64,000 bases of DNA, taken from the NCBI RefSeq assembly GCF_001517585.1, contig NZ_FBYC01000004.1, positions 1,507,501 to 1,571,500 of the forward strand. Reading direction: 5' to 3'. Origin of the DNA: Roseibaca calidilacus. GTDB taxonomy: Bacteria; Pseudomonadota; Alphaproteobacteria; Rhodobacterales; Rhodobacteraceae. Below, one piece after another: positions 49,695 through 60,175 of this stretch. The translations under genes and the position numbers were made by a program. The notes below the pieces were generated by a model. That model was not told the origin of the DNA. It searched no databases and saw only the letters and a program-made list of their open reading frames with translations. Within the stretch, counting starts at the first letter, position 1; each line of letters begins with the position of its first letter.

Positions 49695-50348
49695 ATGCTG
49701 GATTTCGTCAATGTCAGCAAATCCTTCTGGACCGGGACGCAGCGCAAGGTCATCCTGGAACAAGCAAGTTTCTCTATTCGGCGCGGCATGAATCTTGGGA
49801 TTCTGGCCAAGAATGGCTCTGGCAAAACCACGGTCATCAACATGATGGCCGGGCTGGAGCGGCCAGATGACGGCGCGATCCACCGAAATTGTTCTGTGTC
49901 CTTTCCGCTTGGGTTCATGGGCGGGCTGGTCACCAAACATAGCGGCACGGAAAATGTTCGCTATATCGCGGCCATCTACGGGCTGGATGCCGATTATGTC
50001 GAAGCTTTTTGCCGCTGGCTGTGCGATATTGGCGAATATTTCGACATGCCCATCGGCACCTATAGCAGCGGGATGCGCGCGCGCCTGTCGCTGGCGCTGA
50101 TGCTGGCAATGAATTTCGACCTGTATCTGATCGACGAAGGGATGCCGACAACCACCGATGTTGCGTTCAACAAGCGGGCCGGGGCGGTCATGCGCGAACG
50201 CTTTGAACGCTCGACTCTGGTGATCGTGTCGCACCAGCAAGAAATTTTGCAGAAATTCTGCAACACGGCTGCCGTCCTGCTCGATGGCAAGCTATATTTT
50301 TTCGATACGCTGGAAGAGGCGAAAGAGCTTTATGACTACGCCGGTTAA
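49695..50348 (+). CDS. kpsT: Capsule polysaccharide ABC transporter ATPase, KpsT-like
   Basis: The 217-residue protein is the ATPase that powers capsule export with KpsM. It has Walker A at AKNGSGKTT (about residues 38-46), the signature YSSGMRARLSLALMLA (about 124-139), Walker B FDLYLIDEGMP and the switch histidine VIVSHQ. The first glycine of Walker A (GxxxxGKT) is replaced by alanine (GCC codon); the rest of the site is intact, so activity is still likely. Its last 17 bases overlap the start of kpsE. The matching permease kpsM is at 35.5 kb. Confidence 0.88.
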   Translation: MLDFVNVSKSFWTGTQRKVILEQASFSIRRGMNLGILAKNGSGKTTVINMMAGLERPDDGAIHRNCSVSFPLGFMGGLVTKHSGTENVRYIAAIYGLDADYVEAFCRWLCDIGEYFDMPIGTYSSGMRARLSLALMLAMNFDLYLIDEGMPTTTDVAFNKRAGAVMRERFERSTLVIVSHQQEILQKFCNTAAVLLDGKLYFFDTLEEAKELYDYAG

Positions 50349-52062
50349 ATCCAAACGCTTTCGGCTACGCCACGGCGCTGGTGCGCCTTCGCAACCGTCG
50401 CAGGCGGACACGACCGCGCCTGCCCCGGTCAAAGACCAGTCCCCAGCCAAGGCAGCGCCCTCATCCGCCGACACCACTGTCAAGCCGCGTATCGTTTTGC
50501 AAAAGCGCGCGCGCCTTTCGACCGAAGCGCAGACAGCGCCGGTCAATGCCGACAGGCCACCGACCAGCACGCCCCCCGCGGTGCAACCCAGCGATGGCCA
50601 AAAGCCTGAGTCGGATCTGGACATCATCCGCCAAGAAGGTCTGACCGCACGCCAGTTGCGTATGGCAATGCGTGTCGCGCAGAAGCATGGCATCCGCGCG
50701 GGTTCTGCCTATGAGGCGGTTCTGGCGCTGCGCAAAATCGGGGTCGACCCGTTTTCGCGTGCGACCATGCTGGAACTGGTGCGCAACGACACTGCCGAGG
50801 ATACCAGCCGCGCACTGACCACCGCGCCGCAAACCTCCCCGGCCATTGGCGATGAAACGCTGTCTTCTGCACAAGAGCGGATGGCGCGCATTGCCGCCGA
50901 ACGCGAACGCGAATTGCAGAAGATGCAGCGCGAAATCGTCAAACGCCGCCGCAAACGGCTGTTGCTTTTGGGCGCGCGGCTGTTGGCCTTTGTCACCTTC
51001 CCAACCTTTCTGGCGACCTATTATTTCTACATGATCGCCACGCCCATGTATGCGACCGAATCCGAATTCGTGATCCAGCAGGCAGATTCCGGCCCCTCCA
51101 TGGCCAGTGATCTTGGGTCCATGCTGCCCTCTGCCGCCGGTATGGGCATCGGGGGCCAGCAAGAGGCCGCCTCGGTTCAAAGCTTTCTGCAATCGCGCGG
51201 TGCCATGCTGCGCCTGAACGAGGAAGAGGGGTTTCGCGCCCATTTCAGCCAGCCCGATCTGGATATCTGGCGCAGGCTGCCTGCCGATGCCTCGAATGAT
51301 GATGCGTTCAAGACCTATGGCCGGCATGTGCGCATCAGTTACGATCCCACCGAAGGCGTGGTCCGCATGGAGGTGATCGCCGCCACGCCCGAAGACAGCG
51401 AACGCTTTGCCCGCGCGCTGCTGACCTATGCCGAAGAACATGTCGACATGATGACCCAGCGCCTGCGCGACAGCCAGATGCGCGAAGCCCGCCAAAGCCT
51501 GGAAGAAGCACAGGCCGCGCTGATCGCGGCGCGTCAGGATATCGTTGCGCTTCAGGAAAAATCCTCTGTTCTGTCGGGCGATGTCGAAGTGCAGCTGATC
51601 TCGCAGCAGATCGTGGCGCTGGAAACCGAATTGACGCAGACACAGCTGAGCATTCAGGAAATGCGCAGCAATGCCCGGCCTAACCCGGCGCGATTGCGCC
51701 CGCTGGAACGCCGGGCCGAAGCCTTGCGACAGCAGATCAACGGGCTGCGCAATTCCATGACCCAAGGCACTGGGGAAGATGCGTCGCTGGCCAGCATCCA
51801 AAGCCAGCTTATCACGGCCGAAGCCGAAGTGCAGACCCGAGAGATGATGCGCGCACAAGCGATGCAACAACTCGAATCCGCCCGGATGGAGGTCAGCCGC
51901 CAAGTGCGCTATCTGGCGTTGACGGTCGAACCCATCGCCTCGGACGAAGCCGTTTATCCGCGCAAGCTGGCCAATTCCTCGCTGGCCTTCCTGCTTTTTG
52001 CGGGCATCTATCTCTTTGCTTCCATGACCGGGTCTGTGCTGCGCGAACAGGTTTCTGGTTAG
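50332..52062 (+). CDS. kpsE: Capsule polysaccharide export inner-membrane protein, KpsE-like, with long cytoplasmic N-terminus
   Basis: KpsE-type proteins bridge the inner-membrane transporter to the outer-membrane KpsD-like protein (polysaccharide co-polymerase/adaptor class). The 576-residue protein has one membrane helix at about 209-232 (RLLLLGARLLAFVTFPTFLAT), a Wzz-like start after it (TPMYATESEFVI), a long periplasmic coiled coil (about 365-510, rich in Gln, Glu, Ala) and a second helix near 546-569. The first 200 residues are an unusual Pro/Thr/Ala-rich cytoplasmic extension not needed in E. coli KpsE. The start at 50332 overlaps kpsT by 17 bases, so the two are coupled. Confidence 0.82.
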   Translation: MTTPVKSKRFRLRHGAGAPSQPSQADTTAPAPVKDQSPAKAAPSSADTTVKPRIVLQKRARLSTEAQTAPVNADRPPTSTPPAVQPSDGQKPESDLDIIRQEGLTARQLRMAMRVAQKHGIRAGSAYEAVLALRKIGVDPFSRATMLELVRNDTAEDTSRALTTAPQTSPAIGDETLSSAQERMARIAAERERELQKMQREIVKRRRKRLLLLGARLLAFVTFPTFLATYYFYMIATPMYATESEFVIQQADSGPSMASDLGSMLPSAAGMGIGGQQEAASVQSFLQSRGAMLRLNEEEGFRAHFSQPDLDIWRRLPADASNDDAFKTYGRHVRISYDPTEGVVRMEVIAATPEDSERFARALLTYAEEHVDMMTQRLRDSQMREARQSLEEAQAALIAARQDIVALQEKSSVLSGDVEVQLISQQIVALETELTQTQLSIQEMRSNARPNPARLRPLERRAEALRQQINGLRNSMTQGTGEDASLASIQSQLITAEAEVQTREMMRAQAMQQLESARMEVSRQVRYLALTVEPIASDEAVYPRKLANSSLAFLLFAGIYLFASMTGSVLREQVSG

Positions 52063-52079
52063 GGCTGCTGGGGCACGGC

Positions 52080-53255
52080 TTAGACCGCCTGCCCCGCCGC
52101 CCAACCAGAGGACCACGCCCATTGAAAATTATAGCCGCCCAGCCAGCCGGTGACATCCACCACCTCGCCAATAAAGTGCAGGCCCGGCACCTTGCGCGCT
52201 TCCATGCTGCGCGCGTCCAGATCGCGCGTGTCGACGCCGCCAAGCGTTACCTCTGCGGTGCGGTAGCCTTCGCTGCCCACGGGGCGGATGCGCCAGTCCT
52301 GCGCTTCGGTGGCCAGCCGGTCCAAGGCCCGTCCGGTCTGGTCGGCCAGCCGCCCCGAAACCCCGGCCCGCGCCACGACCGCGCGCGCCAACCGTTCGGG
52401 CAGATGGCGGGCCAGCGCGGTCTGAACCTCGACCCGCCCGGCTTGGGCTTTCTGCTCGCTCAGCGCGGCAGCAAGCGCGCCTCCCGGTGCCAGATCGACC
52501 GAAATCTCGTCGCCTTCGCGCCAATAGCTGGAAATCTGCAAGATCGACGGGCCGGACAGACCGCGATGGGTGAACAACAACCCTTCCTCGAAGGCGGTTT
52601 TGTCATGCCGCACCACGGCGGGCACTGATAGCCCCGCCAGCGCGCGCGTCTCCTCCAGCATCTCACCCGAGAAGGTCAAGGGCACCAATCCCGGTCGCGT
52701 CTCGACCAGCCCCAGCCCGAATTGCCGCGCCAGCGCGTAGCCAAAGCCGGTCGCCCCCATCTTGGGAATGGATTTGCCACCGGTCGCCACCACCAGCCGC
52801 GGCGCGGTGAACATGCCTGCGCTGCTGGCCACCTGAAAACCCTTCGCTTGCGTTACCGCGCCAATCTCAGCCCCCAGTACCAGTGTCACGCCCGCGGCCT
52901 CCATATCGCTGCGCAGCATGGCGATGATCTCGCGCGCAGAGCCGTCACAAAACAACTGGCCCAGCGTTTTTTCGTGCCACGCGATCCCGGCCTGCGACAC
53001 CCGGTCAATGAAATCCCATTGCGTGTAGCGTTTCAGCGCAGAGAGGGCAAAGCGCGGATTGTCCGACAAGAACCGCTCGGGCGCGATATGCAGATTGGTG
53101 AAATTGCACCGCCCACCGCCGGAAATCCGGATCTTCTCTCCCGGTGCCTTGGCGTGATCCAAAAGCACCACCCGCCGCCCGCGCCGCCCGGCCTCGATCG
53201 CGCAGAACATACCGGCCGCCCCGGCCCCAAGAATGATAACGTCGAACGCGCTCAT
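52080..53255 (-). CDS. NAD(P)/FAD-dependent flavoprotein, HI0933/YhiN (BaiN-like) family
   Basis: The 391-residue protein has the N-terminal FAD-binding Rossmann motif IILGAGAAGMFCAIEAGRRG (about 7-26), the family signature KIRISGGGRCNFTN (about 41-54), and a second dinucleotide motif VVATGGKSIPKMGATGFGYALA (about 160-181). HI0933-type flavoproteins are of mostly uncertain activity; related BaiN acts on bile acids, but nothing here supports that substrate. AAGGA lies seven bases before the ATG at 53255. It converges with kpsE with only 17 bases between them. Confidence 0.88.
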   Translation of the reverse strand: MSAFDVIILGAGAAGMFCAIEAGRRGRRVVLLDHAKAPGEKIRISGGGRCNFTNLHIAPERFLSDNPRFALSALKRYTQWDFIDRVSQAGIAWHEKTLGQLFCDGSAREIIAMLRSDMEAAGVTLVLGAEIGAVTQAKGFQVASSAGMFTAPRLVVATGGKSIPKMGATGFGYALARQFGLGLVETRPGLVPLTFSGEMLEETRALAGLSVPAVVRHDKTAFEEGLLFTHRGLSGPSILQISSYWREGDEISVDLAPGGALAAALSEQKAQAGRVEVQTALARHLPERLARAVVARAGVSGRLADQTGRALDRLATEAQDWRIRPVGSEGYRTAEVTLGGVDTRDLDARSMEARKVPGLHFIGEVVDVTGWLGGYNFQWAWSSGWAAGQAV

Positions 53256-53401
53256 CCTTTCATCCTTGCAAAAATATCCACGACACCGCCTTCTGCCGCC
53301 CCGCGCCGCCATCGGCATAGGGCGCCGCGCGGAACGGGCACGCGCGGCCAGCGCGCCCCTGCCCTTGCAGGGGCCGGTGGCTGCGCGTCCCCCCTGATCG
53401 G

Positions 53402-55252
53402 TCAGGCATTGTCGGCATCTGCGCGCTGGCGCGCCCACATCGCGGCATAGCGTCCGCCCTTGGCCAGAAGCGCCTCATGCGTGCCCTCTTCCACGATCTG
53501 CCCGGCTTCCAGCACCACGATCCGGTCAGCCTCGACCACAGTCGACAGCCTGTGGGCGATCATCAGCACTGTGCGCCCTTGTCCCGCGCGGCGCAAACTG
53601 TCTTGAATGTCCTGCTCGGTCTGCGTGTCCAAGGCGCTTGTGGCCTCGTCCAGAAGCAGGATCGCCGGGTCTTTCAGCAGCGTGCGGGCAATGCCCACGC
53701 GTTGTTTTTCCCCGCCCGACAATTTCAGCCCGCGCTCGCCCACCTGCGTGTCATAGCCTTCGGGCAGCGACAGGATGAAATCATGAATGCGCGCGGCCTT
53801 GGCGGCCGCTTCCACATCGGCGCGGCTGGCCCCTTCGCGCCCATAGGCGATGTTATAGGCAATGGTGTCATTGAACAGAACCGTGTCTTGCGGCACCACC
53901 CCGATGGCCGCGTGCAGGCTGTCTTGTGTCACGTCGCGCAGGTCTTGGCCGTCTATGCGCAACGCGCCGCCCGTCACATCATAGAACCGGAACAACAGCC
54001 GCCCGATGGTCGATTTGCCAGAACCGGACGGGCCGACAATGGCCACGCTTTGCCCCGGTGGCACACGCAGGCTGACGCCATGCAGGATGGGCCGCGCGGG
54101 GTCATAGCCAAAGCGCACATTGTCCAGCACCACCTCTGCGCCTTGCACCTTCAGGGGCTGCGCACCGGGTTTGTCGCGCACATCGGTGGGTTGGTCCAGC
54201 AGGTCGAACATATCGCCCATATCCACCAACGCCTGACGGATCTCGCGATACACCGTGCCCAGAAAATTCAGCGGCAAAGTGATCTGGATCATGAACGCAT
54301 TGACCATCACGAAATCGCCCACTGTCAGATCGCCCGATTGCACGCCGATGGCCGCCAGCACCATGACAACGACCAGCCCGCTCGTAATCAGCAGCGCCTG
54401 CCCGAAATTCAAAAATGCCAGCGAGTAGTTGGTCTGGACGGCGGCAACCTCGTATTTCTGCATGGCTGCGTCATAGCGCCGGGCTTCCATGGCTTCGGCG
54501 TTGAAATACTTGACGGTTTCGAAATTCAGCAGGCTGTCGATGGCTTTCTGGTTGGCGTCGGTATCTTGGTCATTCATCTCGCGGCGCTGTTTGACGCGCC
54601 ATTCCGTGACCTTGAAGGTAAACCACACATACAGTGCGATTGTGACCGCGACGGCTAGAAGATAGCGCCAATCGAATTGCCAGATGAAGATTGCCATAAT
54701 CATCAGCAATTGCAGGATGAGCGGAAAGATCGAAAACAGCATGAAGCGCAGCAGGAAATCCACGCCCTTCACGCCACGCTCGATGATCCGGCTTAGCCCG
54801 CCGGTCTTGCGAGAGATGTGATAGCGCAAGGACAGGCGGTGAATATGGCCGAAGGTTTCCAGCGCCAATTGCCGCAAAGCGCGCTGCCCCACGCGGGTAA
54901 ACAGCACGTTGCGCAATTCCTGAAAGCCGATCTCCATCAGGCGCGCCACACCATAGGCGACCGTCAGGCCAATTGCGCCCACCGCCAGCAACCAGCCCGT
55001 GCCATCACCGCCGAGCGCATCGACCGCGGCCTTGTAGAAAAACGGCGTGCTGACCGCGACAAGCTTGGCCAACACCAGCATGGCCAGCGCGGCCACGACC
55101 CGGTATTTCACCCAATCCTGCCCCTCGGGCCACAGATAGGGCAATACCCGGCGAATGGTGCGCCAACCGCTGGCGCGTTCGCGCGCAGCCTCGCTCGCAG
55201 AGGGGGTGGGAATTGTCCCTTGCGCGTCAAGGCTGGTGTCTGGGCTGGTCAT
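53402..55252 (-). CDS. Atm1-type ABC transporter, ATP-binding and permease
   Basis: A 616-residue half-transporter with six membrane helices (about 60-350) followed by the nucleotide-binding domain: Walker A GPSGSGKSTI (about 401-410), signature LSGGEKQRVG (about 507), Walker B AILLLDEATSALD and H-loop IAHRLST. The loop LLNFETVKYFNAEAMEARRYD is characteristic of the Atm1/HMT1 group, which exports glutathione-linked sulfur or metal compounds; the Novosphingobium member protects against heavy metals. The exact cargo here is unknown. The ATG is at 55252 with an Ala/Ser/Thr-rich N-terminal tail. Confidence 0.9.
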   Translation of the reverse strand: MTSPDTSLDAQGTIPTPSASEAARERASGWRTIRRVLPYLWPEGQDWVKYRVVAALAMLVLAKLVAVSTPFFYKAAVDALGGDGTGWLLAVGAIGLTVAYGVARLMEIGFQELRNVLFTRVGQRALRQLALETFGHIHRLSLRYHISRKTGGLSRIIERGVKGVDFLLRFMLFSIFPLILQLLMIMAIFIWQFDWRYLLAVAVTIALYVWFTFKVTEWRVKQRREMNDQDTDANQKAIDSLLNFETVKYFNAEAMEARRYDAAMQKYEVAAVQTNYSLAFLNFGQALLITSGLVVVMVLAAIGVQSGDLTVGDFVMVNAFMIQITLPLNFLGTVYREIRQALVDMGDMFDLLDQPTDVRDKPGAQPLKVQGAEVVLDNVRFGYDPARPILHGVSLRVPPGQSVAIVGPSGSGKSTIGRLLFRFYDVTGGALRIDGQDLRDVTQDSLHAAIGVVPQDTVLFNDTIAYNIAYGREGASRADVEAAAKAARIHDFILSLPEGYDTQVGERGLKLSGGEKQRVGIARTLLKDPAILLLDEATSALDTQTEQDIQDSLRRAGQGRTVLMIAHRLSTVVEADRIVVLEAGQIVEEGTHEALLAKGGRYAAMWARQRADADNA

Positions 55253-55317
55253 GTTCGGGCTTTCCGACTGGCTTTGCGGCTATCTAGGCCCTTGGCACGC
55301 CAATGACCAGAGCGCGC

Positions 55318-56562
55318 TTATTGCGCCGGCGCGTCAGGAACCACGAAAACCTGCCCCGGATAAATCAGATCGGGATCGCGGATCTGATCGCGATTGGCGT
55401 CGAAAATCCGCATGTAGCGGCGCCCATCGCCGTATTTCTGCTCTGACATATCCCATAGCGTGTTGCCCGGCTGGACAATCAGCGCGCGTGGGCCGCCCGC
55501 GTCGCGTGCCAGATCGGGTGTCACCCGCTCGAACGGAATTTCCGCGCGCGAGGTGACTTGCGCGGCGGCGTCCAGTTCATCCACCCGCAGCCGGTAAACA
55601 CCGCGATCAATGCCTGCAAGCTGCGCCTGCCATGCGCCATCTGCATCCGCACGGGTGCGCAGGATCGGCTGGTTATCCAGATAGATCTGGATATCGGCCA
55701 GCCCGCGTCCGCTGCGCCCGCCCATCACGACCTCTCCCTCGCGGTCATAGACAACGGAATCGATCACGACATTGCCTTGATTGCCTTGCGCTTGCCCCGT
55801 CTGGGGCAGGCGCGGCGCTTCGCCCAGCACCTGCACGCCGCCATCGGCGCGCAACAACAACGCAAGCGGTGCCGCATCGGTGCCGGGTTCTTCTGTTCGG
55901 TCCAAGGTCTGTGGCAGTTCGGGTGTTGTGCCTTCGCGTGACGGTGTGTTGTTTGCGCTCTCGGCAGGCACGTCAGGTCGGGCGGGCGTTTCGGGCGCGT
56001 TGCCGAAAAGCGGGGTCGTGGCGACCTCGCGCGCCACCATCCCGGCGGGCGCATCGGTATTCACACCGGCCATCGCCGCCGCGCTGGGGGTCAGCATGAT
56101 GGTATCGGCACTGCGCACGCGCCCGCCTTCGGGCAGGCGCACCTCCAACTCCAGCACGCGGGGTGTGCGGCTTGGCAGCACATCGAACATCATCACGAAT
56201 TCGCCCGCGCCGGTGCTGACGGTATTGGCCACCTGCGCCTCGTCAATCAGCGCGGCGACCTGAGCGCGCGGCGGTGCCTTGCCCGCGAGAAGCACATTGC
56301 CAAGGTCGGTCACGCGCACGATATCGAATTGCGGCGCTGCGGCGCGCACGGCATCCATTGCTGCGATTTTGACATCGGAAGGAGTGTCAGACGATGGCGC
56401 TTCCGACACGGCCGGGGCGCTCAGGTCAATTTCCGGGCGCGGCAGTTGCGGGGCGTCTTGCGGCGGGAACACCACCACATACGCGACGCCGGCCGCACCG
56501 GCGACCGCAACAGAGCCGACCGCCCATTGCGCCAATACGTCCTTTGGGAAAAACTTCAACAT
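55318..56562 (-). CDS. LysM-domain peptidoglycan-associated protein
   Basis: The 414-residue protein has an N-terminal membrane anchor (about residues 14-33), a long Pro/Ala/Thr-rich periplasmic linker and a repeat-like region with BON-like and Ig-like strands (about 60-350), then a C-terminal LysM domain (IVQPGNTLWDMSEQKYGDGRRY, from about 365) that ends near the C-terminus. LysM domains bind peptidoglycan, so the protein is a wall-linked anchor in the periplasm. The ATG at 56562 is chosen over the GTG one codon upstream. It lies upstream of the Atm1 gene with a 65-base gap. Confidence 0.8.
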   Translation of the reverse strand: MLKFFPKDVLAQWAVGSVAVAGAAGVAYVVVFPPQDAPQLPRPEIDLSAPAVSEAPSSDTPSDVKIAAMDAVRAAAPQFDIVRVTDLGNVLLAGKAPPRAQVAALIDEAQVANTVSTGAGEFVMMFDVLPSRTPRVLELEVRLPEGGRVRSADTIMLTPSAAAMAGVNTDAPAGMVAREVATTPLFGNAPETPARPDVPAESANNTPSREGTTPELPQTLDRTEEPGTDAAPLALLLRADGGVQVLGEAPRLPQTGQAQGNQGNVVIDSVVYDREGEVVMGGRSGRGLADIQIYLDNQPILRTRADADGAWQAQLAGIDRGVYRLRVDELDAAAQVTSRAEIPFERVTPDLARDAGGPRALIVQPGNTLWDMSEQKYGDGRRYMRIFDANRDQIRDPDLIYPGQVFVVPDAPAQ

Positions 56563-56666
56563 CACGCACCCCCAACGGTGCCCTATGCAAGGGATACCGC
56601 CACTTGCACATAGCTACCAAGCCAGCTACCTGCTGGCAAAACATTTCGCTACAAGGTCTGCCCCGC

Positions 56667-57227
56667 ATGTCAAGCCCGACCCCTTCAATTTGTGTCTTTT
56701 GTGGCGCGCGTGCCGGGATTGACCCGGCTTTTATCGCAGATGCACAGGCCATGGGCCGTGCAATTGCCGCCCATGGCTGGCGGCTGGTCTATGGCGCGGG
56801 CGATGTGGGGCTGATGGGCGAAGTCGCGCGTGCCTGCATTGGGGCGGGTGGTGGCAGCTTCGGGGTGATCCCGACACACCTGATGCATGGCGAAGTGGCC
56901 AAGCGCGATCTGGGCACGCTGGTCGTGACCGAAACCATGCATGAGCGCAAGAAGGTCATGTTCAGCAATTCCGACGCGGTGGTGGTGCTGCCCGGCGGTG
57001 CGGGCTCGTTGGACGAGTTTTTCGAGGTGCTGACATGGCGGCAGCTTGGGCTACACGCGCGGCCCATTTTTGTGTTGAACACTGGCGGCTATTGGACGCC
57101 CTTGGCCGCACTGGTCGATCACATCATCGACCAAGGCTTTGCAGAGCCGTCCTTGCGCGGCTTCTTCACGCTTTGCGATAGCGTGGAACAGGTTGTGGCC
57201 GGGTTGGACGCGGCATTGGGCCACTAG
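56667..57227 (+). CDS. LOG-family protein (cytokinin riboside 5'-monophosphate phosphoribohydrolase type)
   Basis: A 186-residue enzyme of the LOG (Lonely Guy) family, which releases a base from nucleoside 5'-monophosphates; bacterial members act on purine nucleotides or cytokinins. The conserved parts are ICVFCGARAG (8-17), the VYGAGDVGLMGEVARA loop (41-56), the catalytic-site MHERKKVM (91-98) and the PGGAGSLDEFFE motif (109-120, the form PGGxGTxxE of the family with Ser for Thr). A weak AAGG precedes the ATG at 56667. It converges with uvrA. Confidence 0.9.
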   Translation: MSSPTPSICVFCGARAGIDPAFIADAQAMGRAIAAHGWRLVYGAGDVGLMGEVARACIGAGGGSFGVIPTHLMHGEVAKRDLGTLVVTETMHERKKVMFSNSDAVVVLPGGAGSLDEFFEVLTWRQLGLHARPIFVLNTGGYWTPLAALVDHIIDQGFAEPSLRGFFTLCDSVEQVVAGLDAALGH

Positions 57228-57256
57228 GCCAGCCGCGCCAACAGCGCCCACCTGCC

Positions 57257-60109
57257 CTATTCCGCCGCCACCCTTTTCGGCTTTAGCAAGGGGCCAAGGT
57301 AGCGCCCGGTATGGCTGGCTTCGACCTTGGCCACATCTTCGGGCGTGCCGGTCGCCACCACCTGCCCACCACCATCGCCGCCCTCGGGGCCAATATCGAT
57401 GATCCAGTCGGCGGTTTTCACCACGTCCAGATTGTGTTCGATCACCACCACCGTGTTGCCCTGATCGACCAGTTCATGCAGCACTTCCAGCAGTTTGCGC
57501 ACATCCTCGAAATGCAGACCGGTGGTCGGTTCATCCAGAATATACAGCGTGCGCCCGGTGGACCGCCGCGCCAGTTCTTTCGACAGTTTCACGCGCTGCG
57601 CTTCGCCCCCTGACAGCGTGGTCGCCTGCTGGCCCACCTTGATATAGCCCAGCCCCACGCGCATCAGCGCATCCATCTTCTCGCGGATGCTTGGCACCGC
57701 TTCAAAGAAGCCCTGCGCCTCTTCCACCGTCATATCCAGCACATCGGCGATGGATTTGCCCTTGAACAGCACTTCCAGCGTTTCGCGGTTATAGCGCTTG
57801 CCCTTACAGGTTTCGCATTCGACATAGACGTCGGGCAGGAAGTTCATCTCGATCTTCAACACCCCGTCGCCCTGACAGGCCTCGCAGCGCCCGCCCTTCA
57901 CGTTGAAGCTGAAGCGCCCCGGCTTGTAGCCGCGCGCCCGCGACTCTGGCAGGCCCGCGAACCAGTCGCGGATCGGCCCGAACGCGCCCGTATAGGTCGC
58001 AGGGTTTGACCGGGGCGTGCGCCCGATGGGGCGCTGGTCAATGTCGATAACCTTGTCCAACTGCTCCAACCCCTTGATCGTCTCGCAAGGCGCGGGCGTC
58101 TGGCGCGCACCGTTCAGCCGCATAGATGCGGTTTTGAACAATGTTTCGATTGTCAGGGTCGATTTGCCGCCCCCCGACACACCGGTAACACAAACGAATT
58201 TGCCCAGCGGGAAATCCACGCTGATATCGCGCAGGTTGTTGCCGCTGGCCTTGACGACCTTCAGCTTCTTGCCATTGCCCTTGCGGCGGGTTTTCGGCAC
58301 GGCGACCTCTCGCGTGCCGGTCAGGTATTGGCCCGTTACGCTTGCCGGGTCGGCCATGATCTGCGCGGGCGTGCCTTGCGCCACGATCTGGCCACCATGC
58401 ACACCCGCGCCGGGGCCGATATCCAGCACGAAATCGGCGGTGCGGATGGCTTCTTCATCATGTTCCACCACGATCACGGTGTTACCCTGGTCGCGCAGGT
58501 TGCGCAGCGTCACCAACAGCCGGTCATTGTCGCGCTGATGCAACCCGATGCTGGGTTCGTCCAGCACATACAGAACGCCAGTCAACCCGCTGCCGATCTG
58601 GCTGGCCAAGCGAATGCGCTGGCTTTCGCCGCCGGACAGTGTGCCCGCATGTCGCCCCAAGGTCAGATAATCCAAACCTACATTGACCAGAAACCCCAAA
58701 CGTTCGCGGATCTCTTTCAGAATGGCGCGGGCGATTTCGTTCTTTTGCTTGGTCAGCGCATCCGGCACGGTCTGAACCCAGTCCAGCGCATCGCGGATCG
58801 ACATCTCCGTGACCTGCCCAATGTGCAGACCGCCGATTTTGACCGCCAGCGCCTCTGGCCGCAGCCGGTGCCCGCCGCAGGCCCCGCAGGCGCGGTTGTT
58901 CTGGTATTGCTCGAAATCCTCGCGCACCCATGCGCTGTCGGTTTCGCGGTAGCGGCGTTCCATATTGGGTATCACGCCCTCGAACGCGCGGGTCACGTTA
59001 TAGACGCGGCCCCCTTCGTCATATCGGAAGGGCAACTCCTCTCCGTTCGACCCGTAAAGCAAGACCTGCTTCACATGCGCGGGCAAGTCTTTCCACGGGG
59101 CTTTCGCGTCGAATTCGTAATGCGCGGCCAGCGATTGAATGGTTTGCAGGAAATAGGGTGACTTGCCTTTGCGCCATGGCGCAATCGCCCCGTCATACAG
59201 CTTCAACGCGTGATCGGGCACGACAAGGCGTTCGTCAAAGAACAGCTCCACCCCCAGCCCGTCGCACTCGGTGCAGGCCCCAGTCGGCGCGTTGAAGGAA
59301 AACAGGCGCGGCTCGATCTCGGAAATGGTGAAGCCGCTGACCGGGCAGGCAAATTTCTCGCTGAATGTCAGGCGTTCGCCGTCCTCTTTCGCTTCCTCCA
59401 ACACGGCAATACCATCGGCCAGATCCAGCGCGGTGCGCAACGAATCCGCCAGCCGGGTTTCAATGCCTGCGCGCACGACAATGCGGTCCACCACCACGTC
59501 AATGTCATGGCGGAACTTCTTGTCCAAGCTGGGCGGTTCATCCAACTCATAAAACTGCCCGTCCACCTTGACGCGCTGAAACCCTTGCTTGCGCAGTTCC
59601 AGAAATTCCTTGCGGTATTCGCCCTTGCGGTCACGCACGATGGGGGCCAGCAGATAGGCGCGGGTGCCCTCTTCCAGGCCCATCACCCGGTCGACCATGT
59701 CCTGAACCTGTTGCGCTTCAATGGGTTGTCCGGTCGAGGGGCTATAGGGCGTGCCCGCGCGCGCAAATAACAGGCGCATATAGTCGTAAATTTCCGTCAC
59801 CGTTCCGACGGTAGACCGCGGGTTCTTGCTGGTGGTCTTTTGTTCAATCGAAATCGCAGGCGACAGGCCGGAAATATGGTCCATGTCGGGCTTTTGCATC
59901 ATGTCAAGGAACTGGCGCGCATAGGCGCTCAGGCTTTCGACATAGCGGCGCTGGCCTTCGGCATAGATCGTGTCGAACGCCAGCGACGACTTGCCAGACC
60001 CTGACAGCCCGGTGATAACCACAAGCTGATCGCGCGGCAGGTCCACGTCGATATTCTTCAGGTTATGCTCGCGCGCGCCGCGCACTTCGATGAATTTCTG
60101 CTCGGCCAT
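57257..60109 (-). CDS. uvrA: Excinuclease ABC subunit A
   Basis: UvrA is the damage-sensing ATPase of nucleotide excision repair, binding distorted DNA with UvrB. The 950-residue protein has the first Walker A GLSGSGKS (34-41), the second GVSGGGKST near residue 640, two signature motifs ([12 protein letters not shown] and [12 protein letters not shown]) and the C-terminal zinc module CEACQGDG ... [16 protein letters not shown]. The first zinc site reads CPVSG rather than CPxCG, losing one ligand, a substitution I know from other alphaproteobacteria. I place the start at 60109 because AAGAGG is seven bases upstream; 60115 is possible. A LexA-box-like site lies at 60176-60190. Confidence 0.97.
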   Translation of the reverse strand: MAEQKFIEVRGAREHNLKNIDVDLPRDQLVVITGLSGSGKSSLAFDTIYAEGQRRYVESLSAYARQFLDMMQKPDMDHISGLSPAISIEQKTTSKNPRSTVGTVTEIYDYMRLLFARAGTPYSPSTGQPIEAQQVQDMVDRVMGLEEGTRAYLLAPIVRDRKGEYRKEFLELRKQGFQRVKVDGQFYELDEPPSLDKKFRHDIDVVVDRIVVRAGIETRLADSLRTALDLADGIAVLEEAKEDGERLTFSEKFACPVSGFTISEIEPRLFSFNAPTGACTECDGLGVELFFDERLVVPDHALKLYDGAIAPWRKGKSPYFLQTIQSLAAHYEFDAKAPWKDLPAHVKQVLLYGSNGEELPFRYDEGGRVYNVTRAFEGVIPNMERRYRETDSAWVREDFEQYQNNRACGACGGHRLRPEALAVKIGGLHIGQVTEMSIRDALDWVQTVPDALTKQKNEIARAILKEIRERLGFLVNVGLDYLTLGRHAGTLSGGESQRIRLASQIGSGLTGVLYVLDEPSIGLHQRDNDRLLVTLRNLRDQGNTVIVVEHDEEAIRTADFVLDIGPGAGVHGGQIVAQGTPAQIMADPASVTGQYLTGTREVAVPKTRRKGNGKKLKVVKASGNNLRDISVDFPLGKFVCVTGVSGGGKSTLTIETLFKTASMRLNGARQTPAPCETIKGLEQLDKVIDIDQRPIGRTPRSNPATYTGAFGPIRDWFAGLPESRARGYKPGRFSFNVKGGRCEACQGDGVLKIEMNFLPDVYVECETCKGKRYNRETLEVLFKGKSIADVLDMTVEEAQGFFEAVPSIREKMDALMRVGLGYIKVGQQATTLSGGEAQRVKLSKELARRSTGRTLYILDEPTTGLHFEDVRKLLEVLHELVDQGNTVVVIEHNLDVVKTADWIIDIGPEGGDGGGQVVATGTPEDVAKVEASHTGRYLGPLLKPKRVAAE

Positions 60110-60175
60110 AGCCATACCTCTTGCGCTTTGGGCGCAAGATAGCGGGACGCGGGTGAGTCTCCAATCGAATAATGT

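Noticed and set aside
50461-52122. A 553-codon minus-strand frame.
   Set aside because: It is antisense to kpsE; the sequence is a Gln/His/Gly shadow.
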